Of a stretch of 64,000 bases of DNA, positions 46,659 through 55,334 are shown one piece after another. The position numbers were made by a program, and so were the translations under genes. Source of the stretch: Phycisphaerales bacterium (GTDB lineage: Bacteria; Planctomycetota; Phycisphaerae; Tepidisphaerales; Tepidisphaeraceae). The stretch lies in contig JADYZN010000039.1 in NCBI GenBank assembly GCA_020853095.1, positions 62,001 to 126,000 on the forward strand, in the 5' to 3' direction. Each line of letters starts with the position of its first letter. Positions within the stretch are counted from its first letter, which is position 1. The notes under the pieces are model-generated. The model was not told the origin of the DNA, did no database searches, and was given only the letters and a program-made list of their open reading frames with translations.

Positions 46659-49007
46659 TCACATCAACAAAATGCCGCCCGTGATTCCCAGGTTGATGTA
46701 AAAGACGATCCCCAGCGCCTTGGGACCCCATCCACCCACCACCCCCAGCACACCTGTCCCCATGCTGATCGTACAGGCCAGAAACTTCATCAGATTCAGG
46801 GTCTGCGCGCCGGGGTTGTTTCCCGCGCTGGCGGCATCCTTGGCCGCCGCTATGAAACACATGACCCCGCCGGCAAGTTGCTGAAGCATCTGGTTTTCCA
46901 CCAGCGCTCCGCCATGACCACCGCTGCTGCGGCCGACCACCGAACCGGTCAACGGATCGATGGACCACCAGACACCCGCCTCTTTTCCCGGCAACATCAT
47001 CAGTTGACGTGTTGGTTCGCAGTCGGCGACGAGTTTCCGATCCGCCTCCGACAAGGGCGATGATCCCGCATTGTTCCCCGCGTACGCCTCCAATTGTCCG
47101 CCGTTGATTCGAGCCGCATCCAATCCATCGATCGATGAGATGGTCTTCCCTTCCGGGCTGACGGTTCGCAGCAGCATCATCTCCACCACCGTGTCAAACA
47201 CCCCCTGGCGCATCGTCCTCTCAACCACCGCGGATTGTTCGCCGTCGTTTCGCGGCACCAGAGTCAGTGAATTGTCGAGAATGTCGATGCGCGACTGGTC
47301 GCAGGTGTGGCCGGTCGGGATGCTCATGCAAAACCGCCGTTCGGCCACCGTGATCTGCGGCCTGTCCCACAGCAGCGCCCCGGCCGGTTTGTCCTTCATT
47401 GCCCGCGCCAAGGCCGCCTGTCGCATTACCGCCATCTGCACCAGCAATGTCGGATACGGCTGGGGCGAATGGCTGACCAATCGGTCCAGAAAGCCTGTGC
47501 CGGCACTCTGATTTTTCATCGCTTCCAACACCGGGCCCATGGCATCAACCGTGTGGAGGGTCGTGCCATAAGCCGCCAGCGACGCCGAAATCACCTGGGG
47601 TTGAATCAGAACCTCCCAATTCAACAGCGGGCTGATCTGGTGGTCCCCCTTGATCTGATCGGCGTTCAACAGCGTTCGTCGCTGCAATGTGGCGGGCGAT
47701 TGCGGTCCTTGCGTGCTGACTTCCATCGTCAGCGAGACGAACCCCGGCCCCTTGGCCGCATCGTCTCCACCGCCGCCCAGGCCCCCGCCGAACAAGCCGC
47801 CCACCGCCGATCCCATCTCAGTTGCCCCCTGCACCCGTCCATCGGCCGAGACATCGTACAGGTTCCCCTCCAGGTCAAAAACCCGCGAGGCAAATTGTTT
47901 TGGTCCCGTCTGTATCACCGCCTGAAACTTTTTGATGTTCGCCAGCAGCTTGATGCGGTCGGCCTGCTTCATTTCCAGCAATTTCGACGGCGCCGGCATC
48001 GCATCGGCCGGGCGGATGCTGAACGCCACCGGCTCAAACATCGCATCGCAGTCATCCACAACCACCGCCAGAATTTCCTGTGGATCGGAGGCCTCGGCGG
48101 TCTGGTATTTCAGCTTGAACGTGACGGTGTGCCGCTCTTTGGACAAATCCTGCGGTTGCTCATCCACCTTGGCATATACCTTCCCCTCCTGCGCATCGGC
48201 AAAGCTCGCATCGAGGTCCGTCCACTGACCATCTTTTAGTTGCACCTGCACCCACGCATGGTGGCGGGCACGTGCCACAAGCTGTTTTTCCCAGGTTTGC
48301 ACATCCTGTCCCAGCTTCAGGTTGTTGCGCTGCGCCTGTTGTTGCAGATAGGCCGCCGCATCATCCGACCGTGCATCGGCCTGCTGTTGAAACAGCGCCG
48401 CCTGCTTTTGCGCATCGGCCGCGAATTGGGCGATTTTCCCCTCGTCCAATCCCGTCTTTTGCGAAAATTCGCGCAGCGCTTCCGGGCTGTCCGACTGGAT
48501 CAGGTATTCCCCCAGCGGGCCGGCCAGCGGGTTGCTCGACAAAAACTGCCGCACCAGCTTTTGTGCCGATGCTTCATCGAGCGTCGCCGTGACGATCCGG
48601 CAGGGATATCCGGATGATTCCAACAACCCCTTGAGCAGCAACGACTTGTCGATCGCATTGGCAGACCTCGACGACAACGCCCCGCGCGCCCCGCGCAACA
48701 CGCCCGCATACGGCTCATACGCCACCTGGTCGCGCACAAACGCGAACAGCTTCGCCACATCATGGCCCAACAGCGCCGATTGCGCCGGCACATCCGATGG
48801 ATCGGCCCCCGGCTTTTGCAATTCCTGCCGCGCCAATTCCAGGATCCGGCCCATCACCTCGGCCGCCTTGGCCACCGGCACCGGCTCGGCCGACGCATCG
48901 GCCGGCGGCTGTGGTTGACCTGCCGCGCCCGACCAGGAAAAACACAACACCGCCGTGAAAACCAGCCGGGAAAACCGGCAGACCGGATCGTATGAAAGCC
49001 GCATCAT
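46659..49007 (-). CDS. Exported transglutaminase-like protein with C-terminal membrane spans
   Basis: The 782-residue protein has a signal peptide (LVFTAVLCFSWSGAAG), a transglutaminase-fold region at about 80-260 and two hydrophobic spans at the very C-terminus (around MGTGVLGVVGG and ALGIVFYINLGITG). The region RGARGALSSRSANAIDKSLL aligns with the family's active-site helix, but the usual Cys is Ala118. The later His and Asp elements (HHAWVQVQL, WTDLDAS) are present. It may be a non-catalytic binding protein. It lies 38 bases before the VWA gene on the same strand. Confidence 0.75.
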   Translation of the reverse strand: MMRLSYDPVCRFSRLVFTAVLCFSWSGAAGQPQPPADASAEPVPVAKAAEVMGRILELARQELQKPGADPSDVPAQSALLGHDVAKLFAFVRDQVAYEPYAGVLRGARGALSSRSANAIDKSLLLKGLLESSGYPCRIVTATLDEASAQKLVRQFLSSNPLAGPLGEYLIQSDSPEALREFSQKTGLDEGKIAQFAADAQKQAALFQQQADARSDDAAAYLQQQAQRNNLKLGQDVQTWEKQLVARARHHAWVQVQLKDGQWTDLDASFADAQEGKVYAKVDEQPQDLSKERHTVTFKLKYQTAEASDPQEILAVVVDDCDAMFEPVAFSIRPADAMPAPSKLLEMKQADRIKLLANIKKFQAVIQTGPKQFASRVFDLEGNLYDVSADGRVQGATEMGSAVGGLFGGGLGGGGDDAAKGPGFVSLTMEVSTQGPQSPATLQRRTLLNADQIKGDHQISPLLNWEVLIQPQVISASLAAYGTTLHTVDAMGPVLEAMKNQSAGTGFLDRLVSHSPQPYPTLLVQMAVMRQAALARAMKDKPAGALLWDRPQITVAERRFCMSIPTGHTCDQSRIDILDNSLTLVPRNDGEQSAVVERTMRQGVFDTVVEMMLLRTVSPEGKTISSIDGLDAARINGGQLEAYAGNNAGSSPLSEADRKLVADCEPTRQLMMLPGKEAGVWWSIDPLTGSVVGRSSGGHGGALVENQMLQQLAGGVMCFIAAAKDAASAGNNPGAQTLNLMKFLACTISMGTGVLGVVGGWGPKALGIVFYINLGITGGILLM

Positions 49008-49041
49008 GTCACCTCAATTCGATGCCCCACCCACCATCAAA

Positions 49042-49073
49042 AGCCGCCGGCCCCATTTCTGGAACCGGCGGCT
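49042..49073 (-). terminator. Intrinsic terminator after the CsgG-like gene
   Basis: On the - strand a nine-base-pair stem (AGCCGCCGG/CCGGCGGCT) encloses a 14-base loop and is followed by a short T-run. It lies 30 bases after the stop of the CsgG-like gene, so that gene probably ends its own transcript and the transglutaminase-like gene starts another. Confidence 0.65.
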
Positions 49074-49102
49074 GATTCATACCAACACATCCAGTTGGGA
49101 TG

Positions 49103-50041
49103 TTACCCGACCTTCGCCCCGCAATGCGGGCAAAACTTCACGCCGGCCGGCACTTCCTTGCCACACTGCGGGCAAAAATGCTTCTCCGCCGCCGAGGGTT
49201 CGGCCGGAACCACCGGAGCGGCCGGGGCGACCGGCGCGGCCGGCACAACCGGTGCGGCGGGTTGCGCTTCGGCCGACTGGTTCTCCGGACTGCGCAGGAA
49301 CTTGTCGATCTGCGGCAACGACTTCTTCACCGCATCGTCCAATGCCAGCCGCAAAATCTTGCCCTTGTTGTCCTCGTTGAGCTGAATGTCCGCATCCGCC
49401 TCGGCGCTGGCCCCCAGAATGTCCAACCCGATCGCACTGGCCGAATCCGTCTTCTTAAACTCGCTGAAGTTGCTGACGACCACCTCGCCGGTGGTTGGAT
49501 TCACCAGCCGGATGTCCACGCCGCAGGAGGTGGTGATGTCGATTTCGGTTTTCTTGTAATCCGCCCCGCCGAACAATCCACCCACCTGCGCCAATCCAAA
49601 CCCGCGGCTTTTGCGCTCGGTTTTCACCGCAAGATTGGTCACCTTGCCGATTAGCAGAAAATCGACGCCGCGAACCTGTCCCGGCTTGGCCAGCTCGCCC
49701 GGCCGAACGATCCCTTCCAGGTTCTGCTCATCCAGCAGCTTCTGCAATTGCGCCCGCTCGATCACCCGAAAACGATCGCTCAGGTGCAGCAGCGACGTCA
49801 TCTGGTCGGCCGCCAGCTCGTTCACATCCCCGCCCGCCATGTTGCCCTGCGCCTGCACGCTGAATGGCGGCACGCCCACGCGCGGCTTGTTCACACCCTG
49901 CGGACCCGGCGGATATTTGCCGACGTTGTCCGTCAACGCATCACGTTGAGCCGTCTCACTGGAACTGGCGCATCCGCTCCACATCGCCACGCCGCCCAGC
50001 AAAACCATCACCAGGGAAAACCTCATACCCAGAGCCTTCAT
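49103..50041 (-). CDS. CsgG-like lipoprotein with C-terminal zinc ribbon
   Basis: A 312-residue protein starting MKALGMRFSLVM after GGAGG. Its lipobox (MWSGC) makes it a likely lipoprotein. The body resembles the CsgG/Curli-secretion family: RVGVPPFSV, ELAADQMTSLL, RFRVIERAQLQKLLDEQ and DFLLIGKVTNL. An Ala/Pro/Val linker made of imperfect AAPVVP units leads to a zinc ribbon, FCPQCG and FCPHCG. A zinc ribbon on an exported lipoprotein is unusual. It may be a membrane-associated sensor or assembly factor. Confidence 0.82.
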   Translation of the reverse strand: MKALGMRFSLVMVLLGGVAMWSGCASSSETAQRDALTDNVGKYPPGPQGVNKPRVGVPPFSVQAQGNMAGGDVNELAADQMTSLLHLSDRFRVIERAQLQKLLDEQNLEGIVRPGELAKPGQVRGVDFLLIGKVTNLAVKTERKSRGFGLAQVGGLFGGADYKKTEIDITTSCGVDIRLVNPTTGEVVVSNFSEFKKTDSASAIGLDILGASAEADADIQLNEDNKGKILRLALDDAVKKSLPQIDKFLRSPENQSAEAQPAAPVVPAAPVAPAAPVVPAEPSAAEKHFCPQCGKEVPAGVKFCPHCGAKVG

Positions 50042-50145
50042 ATGACCTCCATCGTGTAAATTCATTGACCGCCATCGACTTGACGTTTGCGCAATGACAT
50101 CAATGTCCATTAGCAAACCGAACAAATCGCCAACTGTCAAGATTA

Positions 50146-51096
50146 CTATGCCGAATTCACTACGTTTTCCGGCCGGCCGGACATAAAACCCTCAACATTC
50201 CGCACCGTGGTCTCCATCAGCCGCTGCCGTGCCGACAGCGTCGCCCAGGCGATATGCGGCGTGATGATGCAGTTCTTCGCCCCCAGCAACGGGTTGTCCG
50301 CACGCATCGGCTCGGCCGACACCACATCCACCGCCGCCCCGCCCAGCCGGTTCGCATTGAGTGCCTCGGCCAGGTCCTGTTCATGGATCAACCCTCCCCG
50401 CGCGGTGTTGATCAACAGCGCCGACGGCTTCATCACCTTCAATAATTCCCGATTCACAAACCCCGCATTGGCCGGCGTCTGCGGACAGTGCAATGAAACC
50501 ACATCAGACTCGGCAAACAATCGTTCCAACGACACCCGATCCGCCCGCACCGGCGACCCCGATGCGCTGCCCGCCAACACCTTCATCCCAAATGCCTCGG
50601 CGATCTGACCCACCCGCCTGCCGATCCGCCCAAACCCCACAATTCCCATCGTCCTGCCCGACAATTCAATCAGCGGATGCCGCCAGAAACAAAAATCCGC
50701 GCTGCGGGTCCACGCTCCCTCATGCACCAGTGCATCATGCGCCCCAACCCGATGACACAACTCCAGCAATAGCGCGAAAGTGAACTGCGCCACCGATTCA
50801 GTGCTGTAGGTCGGCACGTTGCACACCACCACCCCTTGTTGTCGTGCCGCATGAATATCCACGATGTTGTATCCCGTCGCCATGACCGCGATCAGTTTCA
50901 ACTTTGGCAATTGTGCCAACGTCGCGGCCGACAACGGGACTTTGTTGGTCAGCACCACCTGCGCATCCGCCGACCGTTCAACAATCTGGCCGGGCAATGT
51001 CCGGTCATGAATGACCACCTCCCCCAGCGCCTGCAACGATTCCCACGGATTGTCGCCGGGATTCAGCGTGTAGCCATCGAGAACAACGATCTTCAT
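50146..51096 (-). CDS. D-2-hydroxyacid dehydrogenase (glycerate/hydroxypyruvate reductase-like)
   Basis: A 316-residue NAD(P)-dependent enzyme. The Rossmann motif is MGIVGFGRIGRRVG. Substrate and catalytic elements include ATGYNIVD, LINTARGGLIHEQDLAEAL with the catalytic Arg region, and ITPHIAWAT with the His. The ATG at 51,096 begins MKIVVLDGYTLNPGD, which is well conserved among glycerate dehydrogenases (HprA-like). It lies four bases after the secreted protein gene and is probably cotranscribed with it. The exact 2-hydroxyacid is not determined. Confidence 0.9.
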   Translation of the reverse strand: MKIVVLDGYTLNPGDNPWESLQALGEVVIHDRTLPGQIVERSADAQVVLTNKVPLSAATLAQLPKLKLIAVMATGYNIVDIHAARQQGVVVCNVPTYSTESVAQFTFALLLELCHRVGAHDALVHEGAWTRSADFCFWRHPLIELSGRTMGIVGFGRIGRRVGQIAEAFGMKVLAGSASGSPVRADRVSLERLFAESDVVSLHCPQTPANAGFVNRELLKVMKPSALLINTARGGLIHEQDLAEALNANRLGGAAVDVVSAEPMRADNPLLGAKNCIITPHIAWATLSARQRLMETTVRNVEGFMSGRPENVVNSA

Positions 51097-51100
51097 TCGC

Positions 51101-52687
51101 TCATTGTAACGTATCCTCGACGCGAACATCGGTTTGTTCCGCCCCGACATAAAATCGAAGCAACTGACACTTGCTGGCCGGGTCCCAGATTTTGATCCAC
51201 CCGCCGTTGAGCGTGACCAGTTCATCCCCTTCCTGGGCGTCCACATCCCCCATCGCCATCGCCTTCACACCATGTCCGACTTCATATGGATCGGCCGTGC
51301 TGGATTGGGTCGAACGCAACGACCACCCGGCGATCCGCAATTGGCTTTTGGCCTTGCCGGCCGAGGGATTCACCGCCGTCCAGACGATCGGCTTGTCGGT
51401 GCTGATCTTCCTGCCGGTCAACGGGTCCCACGCCAATACCGTCTTGCCATCGGTGGTAACAATAACCTTGGGGGCGGTCGCTTTGGGATTGGCCACCGAA
51501 TCTTTCTGTCGGATCGACCATGTCCAGTCGCCGGCGTCCAGCGCGGCGTTGGCCTCTGTCCAATACGCCATCATCGCGTCGATCCACTGCTGTTTGTCGG
51601 TCCACGGCTTCGGCGGGGCCCAATCCGTCCAGATCCAATACCCATCGGCATAGGCGGCGCTGTTGAACGACTGGCGGACGGTGAAGCGGAATTGCGTCCC
51701 ATCCCCAGGCCCGGGTGACTGCGGATAATGCCCGCTGAGCAACACGGCCGGATAGGTGCGATGGCGCGCATCCCGCGACATTTCGGCCGCCGTCACCAGC
51801 GACCATTTCAACCCCCGCGCATCGGGCTCATCGGCGTCATAGCCTCCTTCAAAAGCATTGCTCCAGATCGTGCGGCCGTACAACGTCGCATCCAGATCGA
51901 TCACCGGAGCGCGGTCAGTGGCGACGTTGCGCATGATCGATTCCTTGAACGCGCCCCATCCATACACACCGATCTGAAACGATGGATTGATCGCATCGAT
52001 CGCCCTGCGAAGGGTGCGGGCCTGTTCGCCGACGCGCTTGGCCTGGCTTTCAACGTACAACGTCAACACCTGCAGCTTGTCCAGATACGCCCGGCGCTGG
52101 TCGGCCTGCGGCAGTGGATTGGGAACCGGCTTGCCCATTTCCTTGAAAAACGCCGTGAACGTCGCGTCGTCATAGGTTTCGCAAAACCCATCGGTGCTGT
52201 TCTCATCGTAAATCTCAAAATCCAGCAATGCCCCTTTGAAATTGGGATACGTCCGCGACAACTTCGCCTGCTCGGCGATCTGCGCCGTCACTTTCGCCCA
52301 CCCGGCCGGACTGAAAGGCAGCGTGTATCGCGTCGTCTTGCCCTGGCGGGTCACCGTGCGGTCCGTCCGTTCATCCTTGTCGGCGTCCGCCATCCCCAGG
52401 TTCCAGGACATCGCCGCCAACCCGGCTTTTGACGCCCCCATGCAATACCCCGGCACATCCTCCAGCCACATGTTCACCACCACGGTGAACCCCGCATCGG
52501 CCAACTGTCGAAAATCCTTCTCCGTCAGCTTTCCATGGCCGGGATAGGTCTTGGTCACGAACAACCGCGCGCCCGGCCCCACGCGCTCGCCAAAGTGATC
52601 GGCCGCCCGAACTCCGGTTGCCATGCCGAAGACCACCGCCATGGCAAACAACGCTCTTGTGACATAACCGCGATACGGATATCTCAT
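51101..52687 (-). CDS. Secreted protein of unknown function, possible glycoside-hydrolase-like fold
   Basis: A 528-residue protein with a signal peptide (ALFAMAVVFGMATGVRA). The segments GFTVVVNMWLEDVPGY, GALLDFEIYDENS and FQIGVYGWGAF have acidic residues at the ends of predicted beta strands, as in TIM-barrel glycosidases, but I do not recognise the family. The last 130 residues form a separate beta-rich part. ATG at 52,687 has AGGA before it. Neighbours suggest a link with sugar metabolism, which is inference. Confidence 0.7.
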   Translation of the reverse strand: MRYPYRGYVTRALFAMAVVFGMATGVRAADHFGERVGPGARLFVTKTYPGHGKLTEKDFRQLADAGFTVVVNMWLEDVPGYCMGASKAGLAAMSWNLGMADADKDERTDRTVTRQGKTTRYTLPFSPAGWAKVTAQIAEQAKLSRTYPNFKGALLDFEIYDENSTDGFCETYDDATFTAFFKEMGKPVPNPLPQADQRRAYLDKLQVLTLYVESQAKRVGEQARTLRRAIDAINPSFQIGVYGWGAFKESIMRNVATDRAPVIDLDATLYGRTIWSNAFEGGYDADEPDARGLKWSLVTAAEMSRDARHRTYPAVLLSGHYPQSPGPGDGTQFRFTVRQSFNSAAYADGYWIWTDWAPPKPWTDKQQWIDAMMAYWTEANAALDAGDWTWSIRQKDSVANPKATAPKVIVTTDGKTVLAWDPLTGRKISTDKPIVWTAVNPSAGKAKSQLRIAGWSLRSTQSSTADPYEVGHGVKAMAMGDVDAQEGDELVTLNGGWIKIWDPASKCQLLRFYVGAEQTDVRVEDTLQ

Positions 52688-52697
52688 CAATCATCCT

Positions 52698-53336
52698 TTA
52701 ATAATCAATCACCATCCACTTGTGATATTCCAGGTCGCTGAACAACCGATGTTCAACGTGACCATCGAGATAGGCGATGTTCTGGCCGCGCGCATGCGTC
52801 TCGGCCAGCATCCCGCCGGGCTGGGTCATCGGAATGCCGCAATAAATCCCCTGAATCCAGATGCAATTCCAAAAATACCACCCGTACGACTCGCTGAACG
52901 TGATGATCTGCGGCGAACGCAATCCCCCCGTATGGACCGGCGTATCGGTTCCATAGCCCGTCCAGTCGCTGTGTCCCAGGGCGGCGTTGTAGGCATAGGT
53001 GCGCAACGATTCCTGCGGCCCGACGGACGGATCGCCTTCGCTGGTCGGGCAACGATCACCTGGATATTTGTATCCACCGCGATCAAAAAATCCCTGCCAC
53101 CTCATATCCACCGGCGAACTGACGAGCGTGGTTCGCGGAAACTTCTGCTTGTGGTCATTGAGATACAATGACAGCGCCAAATTGAGCTGTCGCATGTTGG
53201 AAGCGCATTGCACGGCGACCGCCGATTTTCTCGCCTTCTGTAGTGCGGGCAGCAATATCGAGATCAGAAGCGCTATGATGCCGATGACGACCAGTAGTTC
53301 CACAAGGGTAAACGCATTGCGACGGCGAAGGGGCAT
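52698..53336 (-). CDS. Pseudopilin-like protein with H-X9-DG motif
   Basis: A 212-residue protein with a type IV prepilin N-terminus: short basic leader, then [17 protein letters not shown], where F-T-L-V-E is the prepilin peptidase site. The C-terminus has the H-X9-DG motif ([12 protein letters not shown]) that defines a family greatly expanded in planctomycetes. It should be a membrane-tethered surface or periplasmic protein. The start at 53,336 follows GGAGG; an upstream frame reaching 53,408 reads through a hairpin and is not used. Confidence 0.92.
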   Translation of the reverse strand: MPLRRRNAFTLVELLVVIGIIALLISILLPALQKARKSAVAVQCASNMRQLNLALSLYLNDHKQKFPRTTLVSSPVDMRWQGFFDRGGYKYPGDRCPTSEGDPSVGPQESLRTYAYNAALGHSDWTGYGTDTPVHTGGLRSPQIITFSESYGWYFWNCIWIQGIYCGIPMTQPGGMLAETHARGQNIAYLDGHVEHRLFSDLEYHKWMVIDY

Positions 53337-53364
53337 GTGAACCTCCGTCATGATCATATCCAAG

Positions 53365-53396
53365 GACTTCCCGACGCCGTTTGGCGTCGGGAAGTC
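53365..53396. terminator. Perfect 14-bp hairpin between the PEP-CTERM and pseudopilin genes
   Basis: The arm at 53,365-53,378 (GACTTCCCGACGCC) and its exact complement at 53,383-53,396 are separated by a four-base loop. It lies 15 bases after the stop of the PEP-CTERM gene. No T-run follows, so it may terminate weakly, protect the upstream mRNA 3' end, or set different levels of the two genes. Confidence 0.7.
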
Positions 53397-53411
53397 AAAT
53401 CCATCCATCGA

Positions 53412-54089
53412 TCACACCAGCCGGCGCCGCCGGTCCAGCAGCATCATTCCCGCGCCAATCAGACCCAGGCTGGCCGGTTCAGGCACCACGGTGTTCGCCG
53501 TGAGGGTGAACTCATCAATGCCGTTCACCCCTCCCGAACCTTCCTGTACGATCCACAGGTCCAATCCAACCTGTCCGGGAACGCTGTTGTCCCACGCGGC
53601 GGCGGGAACGGAACCCGTCATGGAGGTGAACCCCGAACCACCGGTCGTCACCGGCGAAAGCGTGTACCAGTTGCTGTTGACGTAATCTAGGAACCGCGCC
53701 CTCACACTGGAGCCATTCATGACCGTATTGAGCGTGATCGAGCTGACGTTGGAATCATCCACCGGCAGGATGAACCGATACTCGATGTACATGGTCGCAT
53801 CTTCCAGCAGAACGGTGTTGCCGACGCCGTCGTACTGATATCCATGATAATCATAGGTTTTCGCCGCCCAGCTTCCCAATTCATTTTCCGTATGACCACC
53901 TCCGTTTTCATCCCGCCAGGTGAACCCTTCATTGAATACGTAGGTGCCCGACGCCGGCGGATTCTGGGTCATGGTGACCACCGCGCCTGGAGTCGCATCG
54001 TACAAGACGTACGCCTGTGATGAATTGGCCGCCAGAGTACCCAAAAACGCCGTCGCGACAGCCGCGACCAATTGATTGACCTTCTTCAT
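53412..54089 (-). CDS. PEP-CTERM sorting-domain protein
   Basis: A 225-residue protein with an N-terminal signal peptide (VAAVATAFLGTLAANSSQA) and a C-terminal sorting signal: VPEPASLGLIGAGMMLL followed by DRRRR. The body is beta-rich and Ser/Gly/Asn-rich, with no catalytic motif I recognise. PEP-CTERM proteins are processed by exosortases, usually in bacteria that make exopolysaccharide; no exosortase gene is in this window. AGGAG precedes the start. Confidence 0.93.
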   Translation of the reverse strand: MKKVNQLVAAVATAFLGTLAANSSQAYVLYDATPGAVVTMTQNPPASGTYVFNEGFTWRDENGGGHTENELGSWAAKTYDYHGYQYDGVGNTVLLEDATMYIEYRFILPVDDSNVSSITLNTVMNGSSVRARFLDYVNSNWYTLSPVTTGGSGFTSMTGSVPAAAWDNSVPGQVGLDLWIVQEGSGGVNGIDEFTLTANTVVPEPASLGLIGAGMMLLDRRRRLV

Positions 54090-54141
54090 AACGCTCTCCT
54101 AAAAAGAAATGAGACACAACCCCCTGACATTACAATAATTA

Positions 54142-55245
54142 TTAGGTGGTATTGCGAATCAATAATTCCACCGGAAGCTTGCGTTCATAACGGCTCCGTT
54201 CCTCCTCCTTACCAGGCTGACAAGCCTTGTTTTCCACCCACCGTCCGATCTGACGGCCCATCTGCTCCAGATCCATCCGAATTGTGGTCAGTTGCGGGTG
54301 ATAAAACGAAGACACCTGAAAATCGCCATAACCCATGACGGCCACATCTTGCGGAACGCAAAGGCCCAGCTCCTCCAGCCGCTTGATCGCGCCATAGGCC
54401 AGCAGATCGCCACCGCAGAAAATCGCCCGCGGACGCGGGTTTTTCGCCATCAAACCATCCACGCATCGATACCCTTCATCTTCGCCATAACCAGCCGCCG
54501 TGATGTTGCCCACCAGATGCATCGAGGGGTGGTCGGCCACCGCCTGCGCGAACGCTTCCTGACGCAATCGTCCGGCCGGGCTGTGCTGCGGCGCGATTGT
54601 CGCCACGGTTTGATAGCCGCGCTCACTGAAATGTTGTGCCGCCAGCGCCCCACCCTGTTGCTCGTCAAAATAAATCTGCCCCGCCTGCAACCCTTCCAGT
54701 CGATTGCCGTACACCATCAACGGCACCCCCAGCGCCAACATGCTTAAAATAAACGGCCGGCTGTTGTCGCTGCCGTAGGAGTAGATGATCGCGGCCGGAT
54801 TGTGATTGCGGATGTCTTCCAGTTCGGTTTCCGGGTCGTGTCCCCAGTCATTGATCAGCACAACCTGCCGCAACCCCGCCTGACGCAACCGCTCCCCCAA
54901 CGCGCCGATGATCCGACCAAAATAAACGTCTTCTCTCAGAAATTGCCAGGATTGATGCCCCAATAACAAAACCGTCGAGCTGGCTTTCCCAGTCTCCACC
55001 GGCAGACTTTTGAAAAACGTTCCTTTGCCGACACGGCGATCCAAAATCCCTTCCCGCACCAACTCTTCCAACGCCCGGCGGGCCGTGGTCACGGAAATCC
55101 CCAGGTCTTTCATCAAAACCGCTTCGGTACAGACCTTATCGCCGGGCTTGGCGCCGGTTCGCAATATGTGCTGATAAATCTCCTGTTTCGCCTGCTTATA
55201 TTTGGCATGGCCCTGAATCGTCGAGATTTGCCGTAGACGGGACAT
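54142..55245 (-). CDS. GntR-type HTH/LacI-type sensor transcription regulator
   Basis: The 367-residue protein joins an N-terminal GntR winged helix (IYQHILRTGAKPGDKVCTE, ISVTTARRALEELVREGIL) to a C-terminal LacI/periplasmic-binding-like sugar sensor (VLLLGHQSWQF, VMGYGDFQV, TIRMDLEQMGRQIGRW). The arabinose repressor AraR has this layout. It is likely a sugar-responsive regulator of neighbouring genes, perhaps xylose isomerase, and may regulate itself through repeats in its promoter. Confidence 0.9.
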   Translation of the reverse strand: MSRLRQISTIQGHAKYKQAKQEIYQHILRTGAKPGDKVCTEAVLMKDLGISVTTARRALEELVREGILDRRVGKGTFFKSLPVETGKASSTVLLLGHQSWQFLREDVYFGRIIGALGERLRQAGLRQVVLINDWGHDPETELEDIRNHNPAAIIYSYGSDNSRPFILSMLALGVPLMVYGNRLEGLQAGQIYFDEQQGGALAAQHFSERGYQTVATIAPQHSPAGRLRQEAFAQAVADHPSMHLVGNITAAGYGEDEGYRCVDGLMAKNPRPRAIFCGGDLLAYGAIKRLEELGLCVPQDVAVMGYGDFQVSSFYHPQLTTIRMDLEQMGRQIGRWVENKACQPGKEEERSRYERKLPVELLIRNTT

Positions 55246-55279
55246 CGGAAACAGGTTTCCTTTGAGTTGTAGCTTTATA

Positions 55280-55310
55280 ACTATAATACTATAATTTGGA
55301 AAACTGTCAA
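55280..55310 (-). promoter_or_regulatory. Promoter of the GntR/LacI regulator with tandem repeat
   Basis: On the - strand TTGACA (55,310-55,305), a 16-base spacer and TATTAT (55,288-55,283) make a good sigma-70 promoter. Overlapping the -10 is an exact tandem 8-base repeat, ACTATAAT twice on the + strand at 55,280-55,295. The repeat may be a regulator site or simply part of an AT-rich promoter. Confidence 0.6.
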
Positions 55311-55334
55311 GAAAATTTTTTCACTACCATCGAA

